In this document: piece after piece, positions 33,212 through 42,965 of the stretch
How positions within the stretch are numbered: position 1 is the first letter of the stretch
How the letters are laid out: every line of letters starts with the position of its first letter
Assembly: GCA_002633005.1 (NCBI GenBank)
Contig: NMRA01000694.1
Location: forward strand, 108,935 to 172,934
From: Phoronis australis
Lineage: Eukaryota; Phoronida; Phoronidae
Direction of reading: 5' to 3'
DNA: 64,000 bases
Notes under the pieces: model-generated
Told to the model about the DNA's origin: nothing
Databases searched by the model: none
What the model saw: the letters and a program-made list of their open reading frames with translations, nothing else
Position numbers and translations under genes: made by a program

Positions 33212-33640
33212 AATAACTTGGGTCCTATATTTTTGTATTCGTGCGCGCCGATTGAAAGTAATTGTGAGTGTTGCTGTGTTGCAAAATCTCTTATCCTGGG
33301 CCGATTTGAAAAATTCAAAGTTGTACTCATATTTGTTTTCGCTCCTCTTTTCAAATATTACAGTAAAAACTACTTAAAACTCTCTCCATAAAAACTACAG
33401 TTTGCTAGCTAGATTGTAATCAGCTGATCATATCCGCATGATCGAAGCCAATTATACTCGCTCGTGACTCGATGAATAGAGCAGCTTGGTGGCATTCCTT
33501 TGATCGTGAGCCAAGCGCGACTCAGCCAAGGTGGATAAATACGGTCTAGTTCAATTTTCCAAACCCCACCGTTTACCTTGACAAGCGGGTTAGGACCAAT
33601 CTTATTTAGTGGGAATGTTTATAGCATGCTTGTGGTAGTG
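33212..33640 (-). repeat. Interspersed repeat R2, copy 3 (reversed, cut by gap)
   Basis: Reverse complement of the first 420 bases of copies 1 and 2, running from CATGCTATAAAC-like sequence near 33632 leftward to the gap. Confidence 0.8.
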
Positions 33641-34765
33641 GATGTGTTTACGACATGTATATGGTATTAATAACGGAGGACGACGACTTTCGGACAGATC
33701 TAACTACTGGTGTGCCACCTAGTGGCAACTTTATTTTTTTACGTTTACCTCTGTATATTCAAAGGTATTCAACGTATTTTCATAAAGTATAGCATACAGG
33801 CATCTGTTAATGAGGTGACGCTATCTCACCATTTTCAGATGGATTCGATCTAGTTTGCGCCACCTAGTGGCTATTTTTACTGTTTTCAAGCCCTCTTTTT
33901 GGCGTCCACCCCTCTATCAACCAAATCTATTGATGGTTTTGAACACTGACGTACATGTAAATGTTCTCAGTGTGAAGAGGACGTATGATGATGGCGACTA
34001 ACTATTGTGGCGCCTCCTAGTGGTAGTTTTGTTTTGTTTTGCACCCATAGCTGTGTGAAGATAACAACAGACGTGGACAACTTTCAGGTGGATCCAACAG
34101 ATTTTCTGCCCACTAGTGGCAATTTCATTTTATTCTGTTTTCCATTGTTTCTCTGAAGTTCCTTGACAGATGTTTATGAAATATGTTATGTTCCCGTTTT
34201 TTGGATGGATTGTACATTTTTGCGCCATCTAATGGCCATTTTTATGATACAAATTAATAACCCTAATAGCACACCATTTGCGATTTATTGGTGGGCACAT
34301 TTCAACACTCCGCGTTGCTCTTGTTACTGTTTTTGAGTCTGTTTTTGGCATCCACTTCTCTATCAACCAAAACCATCCTAAGGATGATTTTGAAGGTAGT
34401 CGTATATGTTCTCAGTGTGATAAGGACAGTTGACGATGACAATTTTGAATTCTGTGGCGTCTCCTAGTGGTAGTTTTGTATGTCGCCCATAGCATTATTT
34501 CCTAAACACACTGCAGGATCTTTATTAAACTTAGTGAGGGTATTTATATGAAGTTAACAATAAATGACAACAACTTTCAGGCGTACGCTGTGCCCCTTCG
34601 TGGAGATGGATTGGAAGTTTTGCGCCATCTAGTGGCCAAACAAATAAACAACTCTTGAAGCACACGTTTTGCGGTGCATTCTTGTTTGCATTTCAAGCCT
34701 CTGCATTGCTCTTGTATTTGCACTGTAATTGGGATGCCCAATACTCCACATTGCTCTTGTTTACG
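33641..34765 (+). repeat. Tandem-core element units with several tails
   Basis: Core units with CCACCTAGTGGC, CAACCAAA and ATGAAGTTAACAA blocks. Tails ending GTTGCTCTTGTT occur near 34325 and 34761, with a related end near 34710, showing repeated insertion or tandem growth. The uninterrupted TTAATGAGGTGACGCTATC near 33806 is the counterpart of the TTAA site occupied at 27435. Confidence 0.8.
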
Positions 34766-35148
34766 TTGTTCTTCCTAGGAAGGTCACTAGCATGTGGCTT
34801 TTAAGCGTCAGTGAAGAATCAAAGAATGTTCGAAATCAAGTATTTCTCTGTCAGCGTCGCCAACTCTACTTTGGAGTAAATTTTTGTAACAACTCATTGA
34901 AGTTTGTTAAATTGGCAAGCATGCATGCAACTAACGCTTTGGCCAAGAGAGTTTCAGATGTGATGTGAATGACACAGACTGCTGGGAGCATTCAGTAGTG
35001 TGCATTGACCGTAGAACGTAGTTTTCATGTTCCTGATAAACCTGCAGCGTATAAGTAAAAAAGATGTTAGTTACTAATTCCGCAGTTGTAGAAATTCACA
35101 CACAGCTATCCTTAGTAATTAACATGGTATTTTGTTCACTGTTTTCAG
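34766..35148 (+). other. Intronic stretch
   Basis: The part 34900-35025 resembles 26670-26790 (GTAGTGTGCATTGACC- and GAACGTAGTTTT-like blocks), an unclassified repeat. Otherwise nothing. Confidence 0.4.
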
Positions 35149-35260
35149 CGATCTCGCAGTCTACAAAAAAACTTCACTACAAGCTACTGAATGTTGTTCA
35201 TGACCATCTTCTTGACAGCGATTTTGAAAAACTGAAGTTCCGCTGTGGAGAATGGATTAC
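35149..35260 (+). CDS. DED exon 1 (helices 1-3) of a death effector domain protein
   Basis: 112 bases, acceptor TTCACTGTTTTCAG, donor TTAC|GTAAGG. Reads ISQSTKKLHYKLLNVVHDHL, then LDSDFEKLKFRCGEWI, with two leftover bases (AC). The pattern Y.LLN.V...L...D...LKF matches helices 1-3 of death effector domains. DEDs mediate homotypic assembly of apoptosis and immune signalling complexes such as caspase-8/FADD. It needs one base from the preceding exon, which the exon at 23589-23637 supplies. The other half of the domain lies 5.6 kb downstream, and the intron phase matches exactly. Confidence 0.78.
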
Positions 35261-35739
35261 GTAAGGAAATTCATTTTTTCATTCACAATGAAGGACCAAG
35301 TATTTGGGATGATTGTAACAATACATTGTTCAACAAGTAATATTTCAAATTAAAGTTTAACTGTAAAACTGTTATGATAACATTTTTATTCGTGAAGTGC
35401 ACTTTAAGCAGGTAGATAGCAAGGATTTACTTGCGCTTTTAAACTGCAAAATTGTGTTTTTAAACCCAGCCATACTAAAATTTGATTCCTCTGCCTTAGT
35501 GTAATCTTATGAATAAAGATGACGCTGTATCTAAAATGATAATTCAGTTGACTTTATGCAGGGCTTTAGAAAAATGTTTAAATTTGGTTTGTAACTTAGG
35601 AACACCATACTCACATACTGTGCTTTACTGCGCCTTTTAAAAATGCTGGTTGGAATTGTTTTCACATTATTCCATGGAATGCTGACTACAATTAAGTGAA
35701 TGTTCCTTTGAAAATATGTTTTGATCATGAATTCACATA
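35261..35739 (+). other. Intron start, nothing recognised
   Basis: AT-rich, no repeat recognised. Confidence 0.4.
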
Positions 35740-36240
35740 CTCATAAAAATGTGGACCCGATGCGAATTGTTGTCACTCTCTGTATGCTGGTTAATTTCGA
35801 AAACCTCGTGGGGAATCTTTGTTAAAATTGGCAGGATTATGGATGATGACAGTTTGTATATTCAGACTGGTCTGACTGCTGCTGTGCCCCTTAACGGCAA
35901 TGAGGATTTTACATTTTCCTTTGTATTATTGGGATTTCATGGTATTCTTTTATGAAATTTTGTAAATAGGTTTCTGTGAAGGATTTGACATAAAGTTAAC
36001 TGCACAATCTAGTGACCATATTTATTATCGCCCTTGTACTTTCCACTCGAAAATTGGTAGTTGTGTTCCTCCTGAGAAGAGCTTGACGTCTGATTTTAAG
36101 AGACAACATCTTCACACTTGGAGATGCATTCATAATTATCAATGCTTCCTAGTGGCCATTATATTATTTATAAGTCTGTGGCATCTGCCTTTTCATCTTG
36201 AAGGATCATTATGAAAATTGAGATGTTTTAAGATTAAGTA
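35740..36240 (+). repeat. Highly decayed tandem-core element
   Basis: Recognisable only by spaced blocks such as TGAAATTTTGTAAATAGG, CAATCTAGTGACCATATTT and CCTAGTGGCCATTATA. Much older than the copy at 38791. Confidence 0.55.
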
Positions 36241-36489
36241 GGCTTTATCTTGGGAAGGAATATGAACTAAAATATTCGGGTACTTGACGACCTATTTTAT
36301 TACATTGAGAAAGTTAGCAAACTCGATTGATGTTATTAATTGAGTTTGAGACAGCGATTCTTTAGCATGGGACTTCATAATCAAAACTCCTTCCTTTTTA
36401 ATTTTGGTTGTTCCATTAAACGTTGGGTTGGGGTGTTTTACAAAAACATAAAATCGAGCATTATACTTAATGGACAACTGTCACGTTCA

Positions 36490-37190
36490 TGGTTTAATAT
36501 CTGACACGGAGTTAGACAAGGTGACCCTATATTCCCCTATCAGTTTATTATTTGTGCTAAGGTAATAGCTCTTATGATCATCTGTGATAGTAATTATCAA
36601 GGGTATTAGAGTGAGCAGGGAGGAACTTTGTATTTCTCAGTATGCGGATGATACGTCTGTTAGATGGATATGAAGTTTTGTTGGCGTCTTTTGAAGGTTT
36701 TGAAAACATTTGCTGATTTCTCCAACCTTCACGTCAATACTGAAAATACAAAAGCTGTTTGGTTTGGTAGTAATGCTAACAGTCGGAAAAATTACTACTA
36801 ATGAATGCCTGTCATGAACTAAACGGATTATATTTACTTGAAGTTGATTTTCAAGTCAACCTAAAGGACATGGCTGATCAGAATTATTTACCAAAGTTAA
36901 ATCAGGACACAATTCCTATTTAGAAATGGGTCAAGACCAAATCTCACTCCTTTTGGAAGGGTTTCTGTGATCAAATCTCAGGTTGTGTCAAAAAATATTC
37001 ACCTTTTGTTATCCCCACCAAGTCTGTCGCAATATATTTTGACTGAACTTGGTTGCATTTTTTTCAATTTATTTGGCAAGGATGTAACAATAAAAGTAAA
37101 TGCGCCCATGCTGCTATAGCAAAGTAGATTTCAAAATGATCAATATTTTTAATTATTGTAAAGCTATTACATTAAAATGGGCAACTAAAT
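36490..37190 (+). pseudogene. LINE reverse-transcriptase fragment, frameshifted
   Basis: From 36508 the frame reads GVRQGDPIFPYQFIICAKVI, a non-LTR reverse-transcriptase landmark. After a shift comes IKGIRVSREELCISQYADDT with the catalytic YADD at 36641-36652. A third frame gives NLHVNTEKTKAVWFGSN. Farther on are GRVSVIKSQVVSK-like, SQYILTELG-like and KMINIFNYCKAITLKWATK pieces, typical of the region after the catalytic core. The order suits L1/Tx1-type LINEs. Frameshifts and stops make it inactive. The 5' part is absent. Confidence 0.75.
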
Positions 37191-38040
37191 AATAGCCAGT
37201 GTCAGAATAAATATTGATTAAGTAATTAGTAAGAATAGATCCATTTTAAGTTGCCCAAACTTATGTGCATATGTACTTTTAAATCATGGGGTCAGACTTG
37301 TTGACGTGTACTTTAACGTCAAAATATATTTTTAGACGGTGTTTACAACTTCGGGTTCTGGGGTCAAAGTACTCTAGAGATTCTAGAAAATTCTGAGAAC
37401 AAATTGTAACAACCAATAATATGAGTGGATATGATCATGTGGTTTTATTAGCCAATCACTAAATAAGTAGAATGTTATATTATGGGCTGAAATCAACAAG
37501 ATAATCAGATGCGCTATAGTAGTTGAAGCATAGGGACTTGCTACGGTGAACAGAAGCAATTGTATGACTGAGCCATCTCGTGGAAGATTCTAGAAAGGAT
37601 CTTGGCATGGGCAAGGGTTAACGAACAGGAAGTTAACTAAGAGCTTGTCACTTGCATCATGGGTAGTAAGATACTACCTGAAGTGTTGCATCACCAGAGA
37701 CGGTGACCAGCAAGTATACTGTTGCTATACAGTGTGTGTGTAGTTCGAAGATTCACCAACAGGACAGACATCCAACAAGTGGAGAGTCCTAGCTTGGATA
37801 GCAGATAAGACATTTGATTATTTGGGTTGATTGATTAAAGTATTCTTTAAAGAGGGCACTAGCGTAGTTACTTTTCTTTGTAGTTGATTACTTAATTAGT
37901 TATAATTTTCATTTGTCTAATTAGGGGTTATCATATAATAAATTAATTACTGGATTTGATTATTCACTTTCCATCTATGCACAATCTCAAAGCATAGCTA
38001 CCTTTTAAACAAACCCACAGTCAATCGTCTGACAGCCAGT
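37191..38040. other. Possible insertion inside the LINE fragment (solo LTR?)
   Basis: No similarity to the LINE on either side, no coding frame, promoter-like AT-rich content. A weak LINE C-terminal match (IPNICSQYWKDFLKL) resumes near 38120-38170, suggesting about 0.8 kb was inserted. I could not define clean ends or a target duplication. Confidence 0.3.
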
Positions 38041-38790
38041 TTTTCTAAATAATCATCTCATTTGTTATATTCGTTGTATCCAGAAGTTCAAGGTTTTGCT
38101 AAATTTGGTGTTAATTTTTATAAACGTGAAATACCAAATATTTGTAGTCAATACTGGAAGGATTTTTTGAAACTCTCATCTTCCTTATCGGTGCAATAAA
38201 AATAGAAAACAGATTTTCTTAACCAGGCTCTGCGTATAATGATGATGCTTGCTGTCTGTTGAGACATTGAAACACCTTTTTCGGGAGTGAGCGTGCATGT
38301 AGGTTAAAAATTTCTGGACTTGTCTTAGCTGCCAGGTTAGTGAAAAGTGTGCTGGTTGCCATGTTGACACTCTCTCGTACAAAGCAGTAACCTTTGGTAT
38401 TGGTAACATTACAGGAATTTCTGTCTTACATGTTATTACTTTTGGGAAACAATTAATTCTAAATGTAAAGGTGGAAACTTGCATGATAACACCTTTTTAA
38501 ATTTCTTCAATGCTTATAATTACGATCCTGAATAGCTTGTAAAAGCTCAAGTATGTTAAACTTCAACAAAAATGGGGAAAATTTGGAACCTTTTTTGTGA
38601 AGTGGTGTGATTGTGGGTGAACTTGAGTGTGGCTGATGTTAGTTTTTGTTTCACATTTTTGCAACCATGACATATTGTACCGGTATTCTCAAATAGTAAA
38701 TTCACAGCAAATGGTTGAAAAAAATGGTAGATTTGCTCCTTTTGAGAAGAACAGGAACAGGTTCGAGTGCCGTGTTCCTCCCTTCTGGCA
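38041..38790 (+). other. Possible LINE 3' remnant, then non-coding
   Basis: 38110-38175 has a YWKDFLKL-like piece compatible with a LINE C-terminus. The rest holds nothing I can support. Confidence 0.35.
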
Positions 38791-39475
38791 TTTTTATGCG
38801 CCCACATATTTATATGTGGACGCATTATGCCGTCATCTCCATCCGTCCATTCGTCCGTACGGGCGGCGTCCGTCCGCGGGTGTCCGGCGTCTGGCGTCCA
38901 CTGCTCTATCTCCAAAACCCTTTGACATATGTTCATGAAATTTGGCACATATGTTCCATTCATGAATGGGACGGCATGTGCGAACTTTCGGATGGATCCG
39001 ACTACCGGTGTGCCCCCTAGTGGCAATTTTAGTTTTTTACGCTTACCTTTGTATCTTGAAAAGTCCTGAACGGATTTTCATGAAATTTCGTATGTAGGCA
39101 CTTATTAGTGAAATGACGCTATCCTCTCGTTTTCAAATGGATTCGACATAGTTTGCGCCACCTAGTGGCCATTTTTAGTGTTTTTGAGTCTGTTTTTGTG
39201 CGTCCACCCCTCTATCAACCAAACCGCTCAAAGGATGATTGTGAAAATTGGCATGTATATGCTTACTATGTAGAAGACGGTTGACGATGATTTTCCGACT
39301 ATTTCGACTACTGTGGCGCCTCCTAGTGGCAGTTTTGTTTTTTTCGCAAAGTACAACATACTACATATATGCCCTCTACTGGCCACTTTATGGTACCAAT
39401 AAACAACCCTAGAAGGATACCGTATACGGTGCAATTGTGGGCGCATTTCAACGCTTTGCGTTGCTCTTGTTGTGT
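38791..39475 (+). repeat. Tandem-core element, most complete copy
   Basis: Best copy for defining the family: hairpin head TGCGCCCACATATT / TATATGTGGACGCA at 38797-38824 (one mismatch), CGTCC-rich stretch, three degenerate core units with periods of about 145-158 bases (TATCTCCAAAACC at 38906, TATCTTGAAAAGTCC at 39050, TCTATCAACCAAACC at 39209), and a tail of about 125 bases ending TTGCTCTTGTTG. The head-core-tail plan resembles the 'pearl' elements of bivalves, which are linked to Helitrons; that link is by architecture only. More decayed units continue to about 39780. Confidence 0.88.
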
Positions 39476-39797
39476 TGGCAGGTGTATCTGATTGGCCCCT
39501 AACAGGATGTTTGTGAATAGAGTTTGACAAGTGTTTTTTTGTGAATATGAACTTTCGGAAGAATCTTTCAACTGCTAATGTCTCCTACTCCTATTCGGAG
39601 TTCCCTAACAGAATTTTATGAAATTTGGCAGATGATATTCAATTTTTGGACTAACTGGACACTGATTCCATATATTCTTCGGAGTTACTGTACAGATTTC
39701 CATGAAATGTGACAAATAGATTCCTATTATGGAGACGGCATCTTAGGCTTTCCTGCATTTGGGCACTGATTCAGTATATATTCTGTACTACACCATT
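39476..39797 (+). repeat. Decayed core units following the complete element
   Basis: Contains ATGAAATTTGGCAGATG and TCCATGAAATGTGACAAAT blocks spaced about 90-100 bases apart. Confidence 0.5.
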
Positions 39798-39800
39798 ACN

Positions 39801-40720
39801 CAAATGGGGGGAGGTCGGGAGGGGGGCAAACCCCCCTCCCGCCCAGGAAATTTTTCTGTTTTGACCTCTAAAAATCAAATATTTTCCTTGATTCCTGAAG
39901 TATTACCCAAGAAAAAAAGGCAAAAAAAAAAACACGGAGAACGTGTCAAACAGGAAAAACTGCAAATACCGAAGACTCGAACTCACGACCTTGCGTATAA
40001 AGCGCGCGTTCGTTACCACTACACCACCACGATTTGACTACTAATGTCATACTAAGAGACCTACTTGTTTATGGTCCACAGCGTTTGCGCGCGAAACCTA
40101 CTTCTTTTTGTAATGCTTATTACACGTTTTGTGCCATCGATTCTTAACAAATTTGTCGTATTTAAAATAGTCTTAAAATGCCCAAAAGACCAAATCCGTT
40201 ATTCGTGTTGGCAATAATGACCGGGGATTGCTTTGGAAATCGTCTTAACATAAAGTTTGACAAAGAGAGTATTGCGAGTTTCTGAGTGATTCACTAAGGC
40301 TTCTATTAAAATTCCCATCTTACCAGCAGCTTCTGTTTTTTCATCGTCACTCAGGTTCCATTTTCTTTAAAAAATGAAGTACATTTTCTTCATTGCACAG
40401 TGGAGCAGACGACGGAAACTGAGTCGTAGTGCGCAGCGCCACTGCCGGTCGCTTGGGATATCGCGGGAGAGCCTATACTTAGCCATAGTTCCGTTACGAA
40501 TGCGCCGTGTTCCGAATTTGACACTTGAAATTGGATTTGAGCCCCCCCACACACTAAAACTGCACACATTTAAATCTTTTTTCATCCTTATACTTTTAAT
40601 TACCGGGGTTAATTAATAAACTCAACATTTATTTCCCTACGCTCTTACTGTTTTATTTTTTTGCGGCAGCCAAGGGGGGGGGGCCCGGGCCCCCTGGGCC
40701 CCCCCCCTAAATCCGCCTAT
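39801..40720 (-). mobile_element. 0.9 kb non-autonomous element M1, copy 1
   Basis: About 920 bases matching the reverse complement of 55373-56304 over most of its length. The right end CCCCTAAATCCGCC is clear; the left end next to the N at 39800 is degraded. CATTAC occurs just outside both ends (39794-39799 and 40722-40727) and may be a target duplication. It contains a tRNA-like segment. It has no transposase. Confidence 0.7.
39968..40034 (-). other. tRNA-like segment inside element M1
   Basis: On the minus strand, TGGTGTAGTGGTAACG resembles a pol III A box and GGTCGTGAGTTCGAGTC a B box, with an anticodon-arm-like CGCGCTTTATACGC between. The acceptor stem does not pair convincingly, so I regard it as a tRNA-derived promoter, as in a SINE, rather than a functional tRNA. 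The copy at 56082-56130 has lost the B box. Confidence 0.6.
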
Positions 40721-40732
40721 GCATTACCATTT

Positions 40733-40806
40733 TAATGAAACCAATAAAGCCTTTGAAGGATAGCATCATGGGCACATTTCAACATTTTGCTACACTCTTG
40801 TTTTTA
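40733..40806 (+). repeat. Tail of a tandem-core element
   Basis: AACCAATAAAGCC, GGGCACATTTCAACA and CACTCTTGTTTTT match the tail block. Only 36 bases before the second DED exon. Confidence 0.6.
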
Positions 40807-40841
40807 CTCGTGGTCTTTGAAGTCTTAATGGTGTTTTACAG

Positions 40842-41028
40842 GCCTGCAGACCGGGAACGTATTAAAAACACTTTGCAACTGCTGGAGCAGCTGGAGAAGC
40901 AAGGTGTTATTGAAGTGGGGAATTACTTGAAGCTAATCGAACTGTTAGAAAAGCACAATCTGCTAAATATTAAGAAGGAGGTGGAGGCAATTGCTGAAAA
41001 AATAGCAAAACTTAAAGCGAATCCATAA
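40842..41028 (+). CDS. DED exon 2 (helices 4-6) and C-terminus, ends in stop
   Basis: Acceptor GGTGTTTTACAG; the first G completes the codon begun by exon 35149-35260, giving Thr. The frame reads PADRERIKNTLQLLEQLEKQ, then GVIEVGNYLKLIELLEKHNL, then LNIKKEVEAIAEKI, and stops after KLKANP. The LE..GVI...NY..L.ELLE pattern is that of DED helices 4-5. The usual RxDL motif before helix 6 is replaced by NLLNIKK, so the charge triad may be incomplete. The protein ends 20 residues after the domain. An ATG at 40735 in the same frame is upstream of the acceptor and lies in repeat DNA, so I do not use it. Confidence 0.8.
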
Positions 41029-41330
41029 AAAAGGTTGTAAAAATCTTAATGGTGCCTGACAGTTGACTGGTTTGTAATGGGTGGTTTGTTTGTATTTGTT
41101 AGTGTGTACTTTGTGGATATAAACATGTGTGTTAGTGAGGGACAGGTTTGATTAAATAACTGAACAACAGTATAAAAGACTATATTGCGTAAATGTCTTG
41201 TATTCTCTGCATGTTTAACTTTGTAATTCCATTTACAGTGAGCCAAGAGATGGCACTGTGCAAGTTGGTAACTCCCATTCTGGAAACCATAAACAGTCTA
41301 ACCATGCACAGTTATTACTTGGCGGAATTC
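41029..41330 (+). other. Probable 3' untranslated region or intergenic
   Basis: Follows the DED stop. No clear AATAAA close to the stop was noted. A possible acceptor (TTCCATTTACAG ending 41239) leads into a frame without recognised similarity. Confidence 0.35.
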
Positions 41331-42110
41331 TTCCGCCAAGTATGTTGGTCTGACAGCAAGTTTTTACTTGGCGAAATTCTTCGAATTCCAACAAGTATGT
41401 TGCTCTGTCGTCAAGTTTTTTATTTGTTCGCACTCTACAGGTTGCAATTTTCGTCCGATTTTCACGAAATTTGCACACGACGTGTAGATCGGGAATTACT
41501 GGAACGCTATTGTTTTTGGTCATGATCAGATACAAAATGGCGGACATTTTGTATCCGATTTCACAGTCAAATGCTCGTAGAGGCCGCAGTTTTCGACGTA
41601 CATGGCTGAAAATCGGTACGATTATACTAGCATGCATGTGCTACAAGTGTGCCGAACATCATTGACTTCCGGTCAAAGATGGCAGAAATATTGGAAGTGG
41701 CGCATGCACACCCCGAAATATGGCCAAAAATGTTTTCTCCTGTAGAGGGTGCATTTGCAAACCAATCACTTTCAAACTGGTCACGTGTTTGTTGAGTTTA
41801 ATAAGCTTTTATAAAATTTTGTTTAACCGGAAGTGACTCAAGATGGCGGCTGTGGCGCGCGCTCACACGTTTTCAATCGTTCTGGGGTCACGTTTTTAAC
41901 GGGAAGAGCAAATGATGTGAATTTTTGCATGTGGATTCCTTGAAGTATGCTCTTTCAAGAAGTCTGCGAGAGCGTATTTCTCAGACTTAACGTTTTTGAG
42001 TTATTACTCTGCGCGTGTAAGTGCAGAGTACTGTTGTTCCTGGGTTTTCTTCAATTTTATTCTTATTCTTCTTCCGACCAAATTTGACACTTAATAACTC
42101 CAAAATGGTT
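41331..42110 (+). repeat. Repeat-derived region with TGGCGGA(C)-like and CACGAAATTTGC blocks
   Basis: CTTGGCGGAATTCTTCCGCCAAG at 41320-41342 is a near-perfect palindrome and is partly repeated at 41369-41385. CCGATTTTCACGAAATTTG at 41456 recalls the ATGAAATTTGG block of the tandem-core family. ETS-like CCGGAAGTG (41829) and AAGATGGCGGC (41841) are close together. Probably repeat DNA, not a gene. Confidence 0.4.
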
Positions 42111-42184
42111 GCAGGTATGTTCTTCAAATTTAACTGATTTTAGGCAGTATATAAATTTTGATATGTTATATATTCATATTCAAT

Positions 42185-42965
42185 AATGCACCGGAAGAGG
42201 TCATTTGGTGCAAAGGTCATGTAATTTTCAAAATGCTACTCCTTCTTTATTTCAAAAGCTATTCTTTTCAAATTCGGTACACAGGTATAAGTCAATAAGA
42301 CAATTTAAAAATTTACTTTTCTAAGTAATCGGGTCATCCAATCAGGTGAAATAGGTCAAAGGTCAAGTTAGGTGCAAACTAAAATTTTGAGCTAGACACT
42401 ACAAATTAACAGGTCTGATTGGCACAGGAAATTCAATTCGGAAAGTTTCAGGTCATTTAGTGCAAACATGGGGTCATTAGGTGCATTTTTCTTCTGAAAA
42501 TCTGACCTTTTCAATCAGCAAGTATTCTGAAGTGTCAACGGTCTGACAACATGGGCTTTGCATTAATTCTCCTAAAGACGCTTATAATGCACCGGATAGG
42601 GTCAATTAGTGCAAAGGTCATGTAAGGTTATATCTCTTATGTTTTTCAAGGAATTCTTTTCAATTTCAGCACACTTGGGTAAGTCAACATGCCAATTGAA
42701 TACCCTACTTTACTTCACAATAGGTCTAACCAATCAGAAAAAATAGGTCAAAGGTCATTGAGTGCAAACTAAAATTTTGAGCTAGACTTCAAAATTACAT
42801 ATCTGTTTACTAAGTGCGATTGAGTTTGAATTCTAAATTTTCAGGTCATTTGGTGCACCCATGGGGTCATTAGGTGCATTTTTCTTCTGAAAGTTTGACC
42901 AATTTATTCATCTTGTATTCTGAAGTGCTTAAAGTACACTCCGAAACCCTATAGTCGTCCGCCTA
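42185..42965 (+). repeat. Tandem repeat, two units of about 400 bases, each with a DR1 hexamer pair
   Basis: Unit 1 (about 42185-42590) and unit 2 (about 42590-42965) share TGCACCGGA, AGTGCAAAGGTCATGTAA, AACTAAAATTTTGAGCTAGA and CATGGGGTCATTAGGTGCAT. Each contains AGGTCAAAGGTCA (near 42354 and 42745), a perfect direct repeat of AGGTCA with one-base spacing. A partial third copy is near 44371-44410. Confidence 0.75.

Noticed and set aside
32785-33354. Open frames across the second gap
   Set aside because: Same artefact; the readable part belongs to repeat R2.
39968-40034. A functional tRNA gene
   Set aside because: The acceptor and anticodon stems do not pair well and the other copy has lost its B box.
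41240-41525. A further coding exon after the DED stop
   Set aside because: An acceptor is plausible, but the frame shows no similarity and overlaps palindromic repeat DNA.
41841-41892. A gene start at CAAGATGGCGGC after an ETS-like CCGGAAGTG
   Set aside because: The frame stops after 17 codons with no donor, and the surroundings look like repeat DNA with similar ATGGCGGAC-type blocks at 41537.
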